DNA of 55,576 nucleotides. Origin: Accumulibacter sp. Lineage in GTDB: Bacteria; Pseudomonadota; Gammaproteobacteria; Burkholderiales; Rhodocyclaceae. Position 1 is the stretch's first letter; each line of letters opens with the position of its first letter. This document shows positions 10,850-21,675 of this stretch, one piece after another. A program made the translations under genes and the position numbers. The DNA lies in NCBI RefSeq assembly GCF_029255125.1, contig NZ_JAPUVR010000116.1:1-55576 (forward strand). Reading direction: 5' to 3'. The notes under the pieces were generated by a model. It ran no database searches, had not been told where the DNA came from, and was given only the letters and a program-made list of their open reading frames with translations.

Positions 10850-11635
10850 ATGATCGGGGTTTTTGATAGCGGCCTTGGCGGGCTCTCGGTGCTCGCGGCA
10901 ATCGCTGATGGATTGCCGCGCGCCGACCTGGTTTACTTGGCCGATACCGCGCACGTGCCCTATGGCGACAAGGACGATAGCTTTATCCGCCACCGTGTTC
11001 TGCGCATCGGCACCCACCTGGTCGACCAGGGTTGCCGAGTCGTCGTCGTCGCCTGCAATACGGCGACCGCCGCGGCGGTGTCGGCTTTCCGCGAGACCTA
11101 TCCCGAGCTGCGCGTGGTCGGCGTCGAGCCGGGCGTGAAACCGGCGGCAGCCGCCTCGCGCAGTCGACGGATCGCCGTTCTAGCGACGGCGTCGACTGCC
11201 CGCAGCCAGCGGCTGGCACAACTCATCGAGCGCCACGCGACGAGCGTCGAGGTTCTCGTCGAGGCGTGTCCAGGCTGGGCGACGCGGGTCGAGGCCCTGC
11301 GCTTGACCGACGGCGACTTCGTCGACGAAGCGCACCGTCATCTCGACCCGCTGCTCGAGTCCGGCGTCGATCAGATCGTCCTCGGCTGCACGCACTACGC
11401 CTTCCTGCGGCCGACGCTGGAACCTATCGTCGCCGGCAAAGCGATGCTGGTCGACGTGGCGGAAGCGGTCGCCCGGCAGTGCATCCGCCTGGCCGACGCG
11501 CCTGCCGCCGGTGGTGGGAGGCTGACGCTCGCCGCCACCGCGCAGCCCGAGCGTCTGCAGGCTGCGCTGCCGGCGCTCGGCTTGAAAAGGCTTGCCCGCC
11601 GCCTGGCGCAGCCAGCGCACCTCGTTATTGCATGA
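10850..11635 (+). CDS. murI: Glutamate racemase
   Basis: The 261-residue enzyme converts L- to D-glutamate for peptidoglycan. Family motifs are complete: IGVFDSGLGGLSV at the N terminus, VVACNTATAAA with the first catalytic Cys (near residue 68), and VLGCTHYAF with the second (near 180). Length is normal. The start at 10850 gives the canonical N terminus. It is followed 15 nt later by prfC. Confidence 0.95.
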   Translation: MIGVFDSGLGGLSVLAAIADGLPRADLVYLADTAHVPYGDKDDSFIRHRVLRIGTHLVDQGCRVVVVACNTATAAAVSAFRETYPELRVVGVEPGVKPAAAASRSRRIAVLATASTARSQRLAQLIERHATSVEVLVEACPGWATRVEALRLTDGDFVDEAHRHLDPLLESGVDQIVLGCTHYAFLRPTLEPIVAGKAMLVDVAEAVARQCIRLADAPAAGGGRLTLAATAQPERLQAALPALGLKRLARRLAQPAHLVIA

Positions 11636-11650
11636 GATGATCGGGAAACG

Positions 11651-13285
11651 ATGACCACCCTAGAGGCGAGCGACAGCGAAGGCGCCCTCCAACCTGTAGA
11701 TATCCAACGCGATGTCGCCAGGCGACGCACTTTCGCCATCATTTCGCACCCCGACGCGGGCAAGACCACGTTAACTGAGAAGCTGCTGCTCTTCGGCGGT
11801 GCCATACAATTGGCGGGCACCGTCAAGGGACGCAAGAGCGCCCGCCACGCCACTTCGGACTGGATGGAAGTGGAAAAGCAGCGGGGCATCTCGGTCACCA
11901 GCTCGGTGATGCAGTTCGAGTACCAAGGGCACACCATCAACCTGCTCGATACGCCGGGCCATGAGGACTTTTCCGAAGACACCTACCGCGTGTTGACCGC
12001 AGTCGACGCTGCGGTGATGGTGATCGACGCAGCCAAGGGCGTCGAGGCACAGACGATCAAGCTGCTCAACGTCTGCCGGATGCGCAACACGCCGATCATT
12101 ACCTTCGTCAACAAGCTCGATCGGGAAGTACGCGAGCCGTTTGACCTGCTGGAAGAAATAGAGCGTGTCCTGGCCATCGAGTGCGCGCCGATTACGTGGC
12201 CGATTGGCATGGGTAAGACCTTCGGTGGCGTCTATCACCTGCTCGACGACCGGCTGCTGCACTTCGCTCCCGGCGAGGAGAGACGCAGCGAATCGGCCTG
12301 GCTCGAAGGCTTGGCGAACCCGCTTCTCGACGCCCGATTTCCGGGAGAGATCGGACGGCTGCGCGAGGATGTCGAGCTGATTCAGAGCGCCAGCAGCCCC
12401 TTCGACCTGGTCGGTTTCCTGGCTGGGCACCAGTCACCCGTTTTTTTTGGATCGGCGATCAACAACTTCGGGGTGCAGGAAGTCCTCCAAGCCCTGCTCG
12501 ACTGGGCGCCGTCACCACAGGAGCGCGACGGCGGTAGCCGCTTGGTTCATCCCGCAGAAAGCAGCTTCAGCGGCTTCGTGTTCAAGATCCAGGCCAACAT
12601 GGACCCCAAGCATCGCGACCGCATCGCGTTTTTCCGCGTCTGCTCGGGCCGTTACGCGCCTGGAATGAAGGTGAAACATCTGCGACTCGAGCGCGAGATG
12701 AAGCTGGCCAACGTCCTCACCTTCATGGCCAACGAAAGGCAGTTGATGGAGGACGCCGTAGCGGGCGACATCATCGGAATCCACAACCATGGCAATCTGC
12801 ACATTGGCGACACCCTGAGCGAGGGTGAGGCGCTGGCCTTCAAGGGCATTCCGTACTTCTCGCCCGAGCTCTTCCGCGTCGCGCGCCTGCGCGACCCCTT
12901 GAAGAGCAAGCAGCTACTCAAGGGCCTGCAGGAACTGGGCGAGGAAGGCGCGATCCAGGTGTTCGAGAACGTGGCGAGCGGCGCACTCCTGCTCGGTGCG
13001 GTGGGTAGCCTGCAGTTCGAAGTGGTCGCACACCGCTTGCAGACCGAGTACAAGGTCGATGCGATCTTTGAAGCGGCAGACATCCATACCGCACGCTGGC
13101 TGACCTTTCCCGACGCGACCACCCGGCGCAACTTCGAACGCGAACAGTTCCAGCGTCTGGCAAAAGACGTAGACGGCAACCCGGTGTACCTGGCGAGCAC
13201 ACGCTACAACCTCGAAGTCACCAGTGAAAAATGGCCACGCGTCGGATTCCACAGTTCACGCGAGCACGGCCAATTGTTCGCCTGA
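11651..13285 (+). CDS. prfC: Peptide chain release factor 3
   Basis: The 544-residue GTPase recycles RF1/RF2 from the ribosome after termination. G motifs are SHPDAGKTT (G1, near residue 37), DTPGHEDF (G3, near 99) and NKLDRE (G4, near 153), followed by the beta-barrel domain and the RF3 C-terminal domain. Length is slightly over the usual ~530 because of an N-terminal segment of about 20 residues. It is the last plus-strand gene before convergent signalling genes. Confidence 0.96.
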   Translation: MTTLEASDSEGALQPVDIQRDVARRRTFAIISHPDAGKTTLTEKLLLFGGAIQLAGTVKGRKSARHATSDWMEVEKQRGISVTSSVMQFEYQGHTINLLDTPGHEDFSEDTYRVLTAVDAAVMVIDAAKGVEAQTIKLLNVCRMRNTPIITFVNKLDREVREPFDLLEEIERVLAIECAPITWPIGMGKTFGGVYHLLDDRLLHFAPGEERRSESAWLEGLANPLLDARFPGEIGRLREDVELIQSASSPFDLVGFLAGHQSPVFFGSAINNFGVQEVLQALLDWAPSPQERDGGSRLVHPAESSFSGFVFKIQANMDPKHRDRIAFFRVCSGRYAPGMKVKHLRLEREMKLANVLTFMANERQLMEDAVAGDIIGIHNHGNLHIGDTLSEGEALAFKGIPYFSPELFRVARLRDPLKSKQLLKGLQELGEEGAIQVFENVASGALLLGAVGSLQFEVVAHRLQTEYKVDAIFEAADIHTARWLTFPDATTRRNFEREQFQRLAKDVDGNPVYLASTRYNLEVTSEKWPRVGFHSSREHGQLFA

Positions 13286-13369
13286 CCAAGCGCTTGCAGC
13301 GACGGCGCAGCGAGGCAACGCTCTTGCGCGGCTGATCCATCGCGCACCAGCTCGCTGCTTGCCGTTTGC

Positions 13370-13396
13370 CCAGGTAGGCAAGGTACGGTTACCTGG
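13370..13396. terminator. Possible bidirectional terminator between convergent genes
   Basis: CCAGGTA (13370-13376) and TACCTGG (13390-13396) form a perfect 7-bp stem with a 13-nt loop between the 3' ends of prfC and the HD-GYP gene. No strong T-run is seen on either side, so termination is only inferred from position. Confidence 0.35.
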
Positions 13397-13428
13397 CGCT
13401 TGGCCGCGCAGCGCCTGGTTGTCGGAAC

Positions 13429-14586
13429 CTAGGCGTCGACCGCAACGGCCTGCGCGAGGAACTCGATCTTTTTCTGCAAGTCGTCGGCGGAATCCGGAAA
13501 GCGCTCGGCAATGCGCCGGAAGTCCTCCTGAATCCGGACGAACGCATCGACCATATCCGGATCGAAGTGCGTGGCACGGCCCTTGACGATGATCTGTACC
13601 GCCTGCTCGTGCGACATTCGCTCCTTGTAGACCCGACGACTGATCAGCGCGTCGTACACATCGGCGATGGCCATCAGGCGCGCGGATACCGGTATGCGAT
13701 CGCCTGACAGTGCTTCCGGGTAGCCACTGCCGTCCCACTTTTCCTGATGGTAAAGCGCGATTTCCTTCGCGATGGTGAGAAACTCGACCGGCGTCCCCAG
13801 CCAGTCTTCGGCCAGTTGAATAGCGTCGCGCCCGAGCAGGGTGTGACTCTTCATGATTTCGAACTCGGCAGGTTCGAAGCGCCCGGGTTTGAGCAGAATG
13901 CGGTCGGGTATTCCCACCTTGCCGATGTCGTGCAGCGGCGCCGACTTGAAGAGCACCTTGATGTTCTGCTCGGTGAGAAAATCGGCGAAACGCGGGTGCG
14001 CGCGCAGGCTCTCGGCAAGCACCTTGACATAGCGCTGAGTGCGCAGAATGTGTTTACCGGTCTCGGCATCGCGGGTTTCGGCCAGCGACGCCAGGGCAAG
14101 GATCGTGACATCCTGAACGGCCTCGAGGTCGCGCGTCCGGCGCTCGACCTCCGCACGCAAGAAGTCATTCTTGCTGCGCAGAAAATCAGCGCTGCTCTTC
14201 AGCGAGAGCTGCGTGGCAACGCGCGCGAGCAGAATGGGAGGACTGATCGGCTTGGTAATGTAATCGACCGCGCCTAGCGCCAAGCCCTTCTGTTCATCCT
14301 CCAGTTCCGTCCGGGCGGTAAGAAAAATTACCGGAATGTCGGCCGTTCCGGGATTCGCCTTCAGTCGCCGACAAACCTCGTAGCCGTCGATATCGGGCAT
14401 CATCACGTCAAGCAGAATGAGATCGGGCGGCGCTGCGGAGGCGGCAATCTGGAGCCCGCGGTCACCCCGGTTGGCCACCTTCACCTTGTACGTCTCTTTC
14501 AACAAGGCTGACATCAGGGCCAGGTTGTCGGGCGTGTCGTCGACGACGAGAACCGTTGCCTTTTCGTTGAAGTCGAGAATCTCCAT
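13429..14586 (-). CDS. REC/HD-GYP response regulator (probable c-di-GMP phosphodiesterase)
   Basis: The 385-residue protein has a receiver domain (about 10-125) with VLVVDD, the phosphoacceptor Asp in LILLDVMMPD and the Lys in ITKPI, and an HD-GYP domain (about 160-365). HD-GYP residues are present: HDIGKVGIPD, the H of IMKSHTLLG, YHQEKWDGSGYPE and ADVYDAL. The family hydrolyses c-di-GMP. It lies 18 nt downstream of the hybrid kinase on the same strand, so it is the likely phosphorylation target and could set motile versus attached growth. Confidence 0.92.
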   Translation of the reverse strand: MEILDFNEKATVLVVDDTPDNLALMSALLKETYKVKVANRGDRGLQIAASAAPPDLILLDVMMPDIDGYEVCRRLKANPGTADIPVIFLTARTELEDEQKGLALGAVDYITKPISPPILLARVATQLSLKSSADFLRSKNDFLRAEVERRTRDLEAVQDVTILALASLAETRDAETGKHILRTQRYVKVLAESLRAHPRFADFLTEQNIKVLFKSAPLHDIGKVGIPDRILLKPGRFEPAEFEIMKSHTLLGRDAIQLAEDWLGTPVEFLTIAKEIALYHQEKWDGSGYPEALSGDRIPVSARLMAIADVYDALISRRVYKERMSHEQAVQIIVKGRATHFDPDMVDAFVRIQEDFRRIAERFPDSADDLQKKIEFLAQAVAVDA

Positions 14587-14604
14587 GCGTCTCCGCCAAT
14601 TCCG

Positions 14605-17600
14605 TCAAACGACGAGTCCGGCTGCCGCAGCCGCCTCGCGCAGTGCCCGCAGTGCGGCGTCGTAATCGAAACGATTGACTGCACCCTCGAGCGCCCGATA
14701 GCTTCCACCAAACGCGTTGCGCAAGACGCTGGCCTGACTCGCCAGGAGATCACCGGCCTCAGCGTCGCTTTCCGCCAACAGGGCTGCCAGCCGCCGGCAG
14801 ACCACCCCGAATTGGACCGGGTCGACCGGCACAGTTCCCTCTTCCGCCGGCCGTGGTGGCAGCTTCGCCAGCAATTCGGCGACCAACGCGGCGAGTATTC
14901 TAGCCGCAGAATCGAGCCGCGCATCAACCTGCGAACGCGACTGTGTCGCGGCAATCGCCTCCTCAAGCTTGCCCGCTTCGGCCTGCAGGTCGCACGCACC
15001 GATGCTTCCGGCCACGCCCTTCAGGCTGTGCGCCAGACGCTCGGCGGTCGACCAATCGGCGGCATCCAACGCCGCTGAAATTTCGCTCGGCACCATCCGC
15101 TGCCCGTCGACGAACTTGCGCAGCAGCGAGAGATACACGTGCTTCTTGCCCAAGACACGGCGCAGCCCGAGCGCCGTGTCGAGGCCGCCAATCGTCGCCA
15201 GTACGAGGTCGCCGTCCGCATCCGCTGGCTCAGGCGTGGCGACCGCCGGTGCTACCGATTGCCGCGGTGCAACCCACTTGATCAGCACGCGCCAAAGCTC
15301 ATCCGGTTCGATCGGCTTGGCGACGAAATCGACCATGCCAGCCGCCATACACGCTTCGCGGTCGCTGACCAAAGCGTTGGCGGTCATGGCCACGATCGGC
15401 AATTCGCGACACATGGACAGCGAAGTGATCGCGCGCGTCGCCGCGACACCATCCAGGATCGGCAGATGCATGTCCATCAAGACGATGTCGTACGGCCGGC
15501 TGCGCGCCTTCTCCACCGCCATCTGCCCATCAACCGCCAGATCTACGACCAGGCCTGCGCCAGTCAACAATTCGATCGCAACCTGCTGGTTCAGGTCATT
15601 GTCCTCAACCAGCAGGATCTGCGCACCCTGGATCGCCGATAGGCGCTCGTCCACGGGACGCGGGACGACACTTTGCGGCGACAGATCTGTACGCTCGCCA
15701 CCAATCAGGCGCATGGCCGTATCGAAGAGGAGCGATGCATTGACCGGCTTGAGGAGGACATCGCGAACACCCACCGTCGTTGCCTGCTCGAGCACCGTCT
15801 CGGAACTGTCGGCAGTAACGATGACGATATGCGGAGGAACCGGCAGTGATAGCAGCTGAAGCTGTTGGGCGGTCTCCAGTCCGCTCATTTCCGGCATCCG
15901 CCAATCAAGAAAAACAATCTCATACGGGTCATTGCGCGCAGCCCGCGCGACCTGCTCGACGGCCGCCGAACCACTCGCCACATCGTTGACGACGAACGTC
16001 ATCGTTTTCAGGAGCTCACGCATTACGCTGCGAGCGGTTCGATTGTCATCGACCACCAACACCTTCCTGCCGCGCAGGTCCGGGCTGGGAAGGAGCGGGC
16101 GGGCACCGTCGGCCGCCCGCCCCAGGCGAGCGGTAAACCAGAAGACCGAGCCCTTGCCGTATTCGCTCCTGACACCGACCTCGCCGCCCATCAGCTCGAC
16201 CAGTTTCTTTGAAATCGCGAGGCCCAAGCCTGTTCCGCCGAAGCGTCTCGTCGTCGACACATCGCCTTGCGAAAAGCTCTCGAACAGCCCCGCCAACTGG
16301 CCGCTGCTGAGACCTATGCCGGTGTCCTGAACGGCGAAATGCAGCAGGAGCGTTTTCTCGTTCGACTCCTGCACACTGACGCGAATCGCCACCTCACCTT
16401 CTTGAGTGAACTTGACGGCATTGTTGGCGTAGTTGATCAGCACCTGGCCTAGACGCAAGGGGTCGCCGACCACAACTGAAGGAACCGCCGGATCAACATC
16501 AATCACCAGTTCCAGATCCTTGGCACTGCTCTTTTCGGCAATCAGGTTGGCCACGTTATCAAGCACTTCTTCGAGCGCGAACTCGGTTTCCTCAATCGAC
16601 AGCTTGCCAGCTTCGACTTTTGAAAAGTCAAGAATGTCGTTGACGATGCCTAGCAAGTGCTGGCCAGAATCCTGAATCTTTCGCGCGTAGTCGCGCTGCC
16701 GAGGAGTCAGTTCCGTCTTCGAGAGGAGGTGCGCCATGCCGATGATCGCGTTCATCGGCGTACGTATCTCGTGGCTCATGTTGGCGAGAAAGGCACTCTT
16801 CATCCGCGTCGTTTCTTCGACCAGCTCGGTCTGTTCCGCGTGAACTCGGCGAACCAGGTCTTCTGCCGCGCGCCTCTCGCTGATATCGCGAAAGACGACT
16901 ACCGTGCCGATCAGCTTCTCGGCCTTGTAAAAAGGGGTGGTCGCGTATTCGACGATGAGTGGTCTGCCATCGCGCCGCCATAGGACTTCACAGTCGACCT
17001 TACGTGACTGCCCGTCGCATGAGGTCAAGCGCATGGCGCAGAGTTCGTAGGGAAGCTCGCTTCCATCAGGATAGGCGTAGTGAATCAACTCATGTACCGG
17101 CCGCCGAGCAAGCTCCTCGGTCGTATAACCAAGCAGCGCGGTCACCGCCCGATTGGCAAACATCATCCAGCCGTCCAGATCAATGCCCAATATTCCTTCA
17201 TTGACTGCCCCGAGAATCAAGCGACTGTGTTCCTCAAGCACGGCAAGTTCGGCCGCCTGCTTTTCGAGTTGCGCTGCCTGCTGCTGGGTTGCTTCGAGCA
17301 AGCGGCTGGCGCGCGTGCTGCGCTCGATGATTTCGAGACTCAAGGCAACGATTGGCAGCAGGCCGTCGAGCAGAGCGAGTTGCTGGTCGTCGAAGGAGCG
17401 CAAGGTCGTCAGTTCGATTACCGCCAGCGGGCGGTCGGATCGCATCACCGGTGCGAGCAACGCTTTTCGCGCCACTTCACTCGCCCTTTCCTTGCCGACG
17501 GTTGGAGCTTCGCGCGGCATGGCGTCCGACAAGTCACTCGGGAACAGCCGCGTCCCGCGCGCCGCGCACTCGCCGATGGTTCCTTCACCGACCCTGATCA

Positions 17601-18024
17601 GGGCGTTGGTGCAACTTCCCGTGCCAAGAGTGGCGATCATCTTCAGCGTTGCGCGATCTTCGGTAACGATGAAGAATGCGCCGCGTTCCGCCCCCAACAG
17701 CGGCGCCAAGCCTGCCAGCAGTTTCTCGGCGAGTTCGGTGAACGTGCCCGCATCGCGGAGCAGTCCGGAGACCAGGGCAATGTTTGACCTGATCCAGCGT
17801 TCGGCCGCCATCGCTTCCTTCAGGCGCGCCAGCGCGGCTCCGTTCGGCACATCCTCGGCGGTCTGCGAGGCGACTCGATCCGAGTGAAGCATGCGGCCAT
17901 CGGATGGTATGACGTTCGTCTGCTCGCTGCGCCCGCCTTCCCGCCGTCGTCTCCGCCAGATCGTAGCGAGGACGATGCCGGCCACCGTGACCAGCACGAG
18001 CAGGCAACCCAGGCTTGTGCTCAA
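14605..18024 (-). CDS. Hybrid histidine kinase: TM-GAF-PAS-HisKA-HATPase-REC-REC-Hpt
   Basis: The protein of about 1140 residues has one N-terminal membrane helix, a short basic stretch, a GAF domain (about 75-240), a PAS domain (about 270-385), HisKA with the phospho-His in [14 protein letters not shown] (near 425), HATPase with [14 protein letters not shown] (near 600), two receivers (VLVVDD with [17 protein letters not shown] with LMDMHLP) and a C-terminal Hpt with [12 protein letters not shown]. This is a BarA/LuxQ-like phosphorelay. The longest frame starts at 18078 but overlaps the Nudix gene by 44 nt; a TTG at 18024 just after that gene is a better start. The HD-GYP regulator follows directly. 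Confidence 0.9.
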   Translation of the reverse strand: MSTSLGCLLVLVTVAGIVLATIWRRRRREGGRSEQTNVIPSDGRMLHSDRVASQTAEDVPNGAALARLKEAMAAERWIRSNIALVSGLLRDAGTFTELAEKLLAGLAPLLGAERGAFFIVTEDRATLKMIATLGTGSCTNALIRVGEGTIGECAARGTRLFPSDLSDAMPREAPTVGKERASEVARKALLAPVMRSDRPLAVIELTTLRSFDDQQLALLDGLLPIVALSLEIIERSTRASRLLEATQQQAAQLEKQAAELAVLEEHSRLILGAVNEGILGIDLDGWMMFANRAVTALLGYTTEELARRPVHELIHYAYPDGSELPYELCAMRLTSCDGQSRKVDCEVLWRRDGRPLIVEYATTPFYKAEKLIGTVVVFRDISERRAAEDLVRRVHAEQTELVEETTRMKSAFLANMSHEIRTPMNAIIGMAHLLSKTELTPRQRDYARKIQDSGQHLLGIVNDILDFSKVEAGKLSIEETEFALEEVLDNVANLIAEKSSAKDLELVIDVDPAVPSVVVGDPLRLGQVLINYANNAVKFTQEGEVAIRVSVQESNEKTLLLHFAVQDTGIGLSSGQLAGLFESFSQGDVSTTRRFGGTGLGLAISKKLVELMGGEVGVRSEYGKGSVFWFTARLGRAADGARPLLPSPDLRGRKVLVVDDNRTARSVMRELLKTMTFVVNDVASGSAAVEQVARAARNDPYEIVFLDWRMPEMSGLETAQQLQLLSLPVPPHIVIVTADSSETVLEQATTVGVRDVLLKPVNASLLFDTAMRLIGGERTDLSPQSVVPRPVDERLSAIQGAQILLVEDNDLNQQVAIELLTGAGLVVDLAVDGQMAVEKARSRPYDIVLMDMHLPILDGVAATRAITSLSMCRELPIVAMTANALVSDREACMAAGMVDFVAKPIEPDELWRVLIKWVAPRQSVAPAVATPEPADADGDLVLATIGGLDTALGLRRVLGKKHVYLSLLRKFVDGQRMVPSEISAALDAADWSTAERLAHSLKGVAGSIGACDLQAEAGKLEEAIAATQSRSQVDARLDSAARILAALVAELLAKLPPRPAEEGTVPVDPVQFGVVCRRLAALLAESDAEAGDLLASQASVLRNAFGGSYRALEGAVNRFDYDAALRALREAAAAAGLVV

Positions 18025-18034
18025 GGCGGCTGCC

Positions 18035-18595
18035 TCACCAACCGGAGTCGAGCACCTTCTCGGCCCAGAACAGGCCACTCAAAGTCTTGGCGTCGGTAAT
18101 CCGACCTTCGCGTGCTGCCTCCAGCGCCTCCGCCAGGGACAAGGTGAACACATCGATGAACTCGTTGTCGTCGAGTTCGCGTGGTGAGCAGCGCTGCACA
18201 TTGCTGGCGAGAAAGATCTCGATACGCTCATCGGAATAGCCAACACAGGGATGCATCACGCCCAAGTGCCGCCATTGCTCGGCGACATAGCCGGTCTCCT
18301 CACGCAGTTCTCGCCTGGCAGTGTCGGCAGGCGTTTCGCCGGGATCGATCTTGCCGGCTGGCAGCTCAAGGAAGGGTCGTTGAAGTGGGTAGCGGTACTG
18401 GCGAACGAACAACAGGCGCTGATCGGCGCGCTGGGCAATGACGACCGCCGCACCCTGATGCTTGACGTACTCGCGTAAGCAAGTCCCGCCGTTCGGCAGC
18501 CGCACCCGGTCGCAGCGAACGTCGAGCAGGCTTCCCCGGAAGACCGATGTGCTGTCGATTTGGCTTTCCCGCAAGTGTTCGTACTCGTCTTCCAT
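18035..18595 (-). CDS. Nudix hydrolase, ADP-ribose pyrophosphatase type
   Basis: The 186-residue protein has a full Nudix box: [20 protein letters not shown] (about residues 81-100), following the LELPAGK lead-in of the ADP-ribose pyrophosphatase (NudF) group, which splits ADP-ribose to AMP and ribose 5-phosphate. The ATG at 18595 is used; a GTG four codons upstream is also open. It begins just after the nuo terminator, so it is the first gene of the signalling operon. Confidence 0.88.
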   Translation of the reverse strand: MEDEYEHLRESQIDSTSVFRGSLLDVRCDRVRLPNGGTCLREYVKHQGAAVVIAQRADQRLLFVRQYRYPLQRPFLELPAGKIDPGETPADTARRELREETGYVAEQWRHLGVMHPCVGYSDERIEIFLASNVQRCSPRELDDNEFIDVFTLSLAEALEAAREGRITDAKTLSGLFWAEKVLDSGW

Positions 18596-18610
18596 TGGCG
18601 AACTCACAAC

Positions 18611-18636
18611 AAAAACGCCCCGCCAAGGCGGGGCGT
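18611..18636 (-). terminator. Rho-independent terminator of the nuo operon
   Basis: On the minus strand a perfect 10-bp stem, ACGCCCCGCC/GGCGGGGCGT around a 2-nt centre (18615-18636), runs into TTTTT (18611-18615) right after nuoN. It should stop transcription before the Nudix gene. Confidence 0.85.
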
Positions 18637-18656
18637 CGGGATGAAGGTAGGCGCGG

Positions 18657-20156
18657 TCAAAGCCACAACGACCGGGCCAGCGTGTAGTGGCAAACCGACA
18701 TCAGCCGACCCGGGAAGATGCCGAGCAGTGCCACCGCGAGACCATTGGCCGACAGCAGTATCTTCATGTCGATCGGCGCCTCGATCGGGGCTGTGCTCAC
18801 CGGCGTATCGAAATACATGATCTTGACGACGCGCAGGTAGTAGAAACAACCGATTAGCGAGAATGCGACGGCGGTGATGGCCAACCAGAGGTAGCCGGCG
18901 GCAACGACCGCCTGCAGCACCGAGAACTTGGCAAAGAAGCCAACGAAAAACGGGATTCCGGCCATCGAAAACATCATCATCATCATTACGGCGGCAAACC
19001 AGGGACTGCGCTTGTTCAGCCCCTTGAAGTCGTTGAGATCGTCCGACTCCATCCCACCGCGAGCCAGGAGAAGGATGACCCCGAAGGTGCCAGCGCTGGT
19101 TAAAACATAAGTGATGACGTAGAACATCGAAGAGCTGTAGGCGTTCAGGCCGAAGCGAGCGTCGCCGCCGACCACTCCCGTAACGATGCCGAGCAGCATG
19201 AAGCCCATGTGCGAGATCGCCGAGTAAGCGAGCATGCGCTTCAGATTGGTTTGCGCGATGGCTGCAATATTGCCGACTGCCATCGAGAGCACTGAAAGCA
19301 GGATCAACATCGTCTGCCAGTCCTGAGCCAGCATGAGCAGTCCGTTAGCCAGCATACGGATGACCATGGCGAATGCAGCCAGCTTCGGAGCGGTAGCAAT
19401 AAACAACGTGACGGCCGTCGGCGCCCCGTGGTAGACGTCGGGAATCCACATGTGGAAGGGCACGACGCCGAGCTTGAAGGCGATTCCGGAAACCACGAAG
19501 ACCAGACCAAAAACCAGAATCGTCCGTTCTCCCTGATAGCCCATGGTCATCAGGCGCTCGGCTACCGCATTCATTTCGAGCGTGCCCACTGCCCCGTAGA
19601 TCATCGAGATGCCGTACAGCAGCAGCCCGGAAGCAAGCGCACCAAGGACGAAATACTTCATCGCTGCCTCGGTAGCGGGGATCGAGTCCCGATTCATCGC
19701 GACCATTGCGTACAACGAGAGCGACAGCAGCTCGATACCGATATAGACCGAGAGGAAATGATTGGCGGAAATCATGACCATCATCCCGAGTGTCGCGAAA
19801 AGCGCGAGAACGTAGTACTCGCCTTTCGCCATCTGCTCACGCTCCAGCACGTAGCCACGCGAATAGAGCAGGACGATGATCACCGTCAGGTAAAGGAGCA
19901 GCTTGAGGACATCGCCGAGCAGGTCGGCAATGTACATGTTGCTGAAGGTAAAGCCGACGTCATTTGAAGCGGTGGCCAAAGTGACCACCGCCGCGCCGAT
20001 CAGCGTCAGTTGCGTGGCCAGGAAAGTCACGGTGCGCTTGCCGTCCCTGACGAAGAGATCAAGGATCAGGACGAGGCACGCCATGAACAGCACGAAGATC
20101 TCTGCGCTGGCTAGGCGCAGATCGGGCATCTGGAACTGCAGTTCGGCAAGAGTCAT
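18657..20156 (-). CDS. nuoN: NADH-quinone oxidoreductase subunit N
   Basis: The 499-residue antiporter-like membrane subunit of complex I has about 14 helices and the proton-channel family core (for example [19 protein letters not shown] near residue 228). It forms one of the three proton-pumping modules. It is the last gene of the operon, 12 nt after nuoM and ending 20 nt before the terminator stem. Confidence 0.97.
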   Translation of the reverse strand: MTLAELQFQMPDLRLASAEIFVLFMACLVLILDLFVRDGKRTVTFLATQLTLIGAAVVTLATASNDVGFTFSNMYIADLLGDVLKLLLYLTVIIVLLYSRGYVLEREQMAKGEYYVLALFATLGMMVMISANHFLSVYIGIELLSLSLYAMVAMNRDSIPATEAAMKYFVLGALASGLLLYGISMIYGAVGTLEMNAVAERLMTMGYQGERTILVFGLVFVVSGIAFKLGVVPFHMWIPDVYHGAPTAVTLFIATAPKLAAFAMVIRMLANGLLMLAQDWQTMLILLSVLSMAVGNIAAIAQTNLKRMLAYSAISHMGFMLLGIVTGVVGGDARFGLNAYSSSMFYVITYVLTSAGTFGVILLLARGGMESDDLNDFKGLNKRSPWFAAVMMMMMFSMAGIPFFVGFFAKFSVLQAVVAAGYLWLAITAVAFSLIGCFYYLRVVKIMYFDTPVSTAPIEAPIDMKILLSANGLAVALLGIFPGRLMSVCHYTLARSLWL

Positions 20157-20168
20157 AGCGGCTACCAG

Positions 20169-21653
20169 TTATTGGATCTTGCTCAAGGCAACGTGACGCA
20201 ACAGTTCATTGACCGAGCTGTGCATGATTTCGGTGAAGGGCTGCGGATAGAGACCCATGACCAGGGTGCCGACGGCAAACAGCACGAAGACCAGGAACTC
20301 GCGCGCGTTGATGTCGGTCAGTTCAGCCACGTGATGATTGCTGACGGCGCCAAAAACGACGCGCTTGTACATCCAGAGCGTGTAAGCAGCCCCAACGATC
20401 ATGGTCGTCGCAGCCGCAAAGGCGATCCAGAAATTGTGGCCGACCGCAGCCAGGATGACCATGAACTCGCCGACGAATCCTGAAGTCGCCGGCAACCCGG
20501 CGTTAGCCATGGCAAAGAGCATGAAGAACGCGGCAAACTTCGGCATGCGATTGACTACGCCGCCGTAGTCCGCGATTTGTCGCGAGTGTGCTCGGTCGTA
20601 CATGACGCCGATCGAGAAGAACATGGCCCCGGAAACGAAGCCGTGCGAAATCATCTGGACCAAAGCGCCTTCGATCGCCAAGGCACTGAACATGAAGAAG
20701 CCGAGCGTGACGAAACCCATGTGGGCAATCGAAGAATAGGCGACGAGCTTCTTCATGTCGTCCTGGACCAGCGCGACGAAGCCGATGTAGATGATGGCAA
20801 TCAACGACAGCCCGACGACCATGCCGGCCATCGCGTGCGAAGCGTCCGGAGCGATTGGCAACGAGAAGCGCAGAAAGCCGTACGCACCGAGCTTCAGGGC
20901 GATCGCGGCAAGGACGATCGAGCCCCCGGTCGGGGCTTCGACGTGCGCATCGGGTAGCCAGGTGTGTACCGGCCACATCGGAACCTTGACCGCAAAGGCA
21001 ACCAGGAAAGCCAGGAACAGCCAGGTCTGGGCGTTGAGCGCAAGGGGCATCTTGTGCCAGTCGAGGATGGCAAAGCTGCCACCCGACTGCATGTACAGAT
21101 AGAGGAGCGCGATCAGGAAGAGCAGGGACCCGAAAAGCGTGAACAGGAAGAACTTGAACGCTGCGTAGACGCGCCGAGGGCCGCCCCAGATCCCGATGAT
21201 CAGATAGAGCGGGATGAGCGAGGCTTCAAAGAAGACGTAAAACAGCACACCGTCGAGGGCGGAAAATATTCCGTTCAGCAGACCCGACATGATCAGGAAG
21301 CCGGCGTTGTACTGCGCAACCTTGCTCTCGATCACCTGCCAGCCAGCAAGGACGACGGTAACCGTGATGAAGCTGTTGAGGATCACGAAGGGCATCGATA
21401 TGCCATCGACCCCGAGATGGTAGTTGGCGTTGAAGCCCCTTATCCAGGGACTCAGCTCGACGAACTGCATCGCCGGCGTACTCATGTCGAAACCCGTGTA
21501 GAGGGGAATCGTCACGAGCAGGCCGGCAAGTGCACCGATCAGCGACAACATCCGGGCCAATGGTGCATTGCGATCAGAGCCCGTCGCCAGTACGACCAGC
21601 CCGGCGAGGATCGGTACCCAGATGGCAAGAGAGAGAAGCGGCGTGCCTGACAT
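20169..21653 (-). CDS. nuoM: NADH-quinone oxidoreductase subunit M
   Basis: The 494-residue antiporter-like subunit of complex I carries the typical KVPMWPVHTWLPDAHVEAPTG block (near residue 222, shown in part) with channel lysines and histidines, and SSIAHMGFVTLGFF downstream. It lies between nuoL and nuoN with short spacers. Confidence 0.97.
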   Translation of the reverse strand: MSGTPLLSLAIWVPILAGLVVLATGSDRNAPLARMLSLIGALAGLLVTIPLYTGFDMSTPAMQFVELSPWIRGFNANYHLGVDGISMPFVILNSFITVTVVLAGWQVIESKVAQYNAGFLIMSGLLNGIFSALDGVLFYVFFEASLIPLYLIIGIWGGPRRVYAAFKFFLFTLFGSLLFLIALLYLYMQSGGSFAILDWHKMPLALNAQTWLFLAFLVAFAVKVPMWPVHTWLPDAHVEAPTGGSIVLAAIALKLGAYGFLRFSLPIAPDASHAMAGMVVGLSLIAIIYIGFVALVQDDMKKLVAYSSIAHMGFVTLGFFMFSALAIEGALVQMISHGFVSGAMFFSIGVMYDRAHSRQIADYGGVVNRMPKFAAFFMLFAMANAGLPATSGFVGEFMVILAAVGHNFWIAFAAATTMIVGAAYTLWMYKRVVFGAVSNHHVAELTDINAREFLVFVLFAVGTLVMGLYPQPFTEIMHSSVNELLRHVALSKIQ

Positions 21654-21675
21654 ATCGTTCCCAGTCTTCCTCAGC

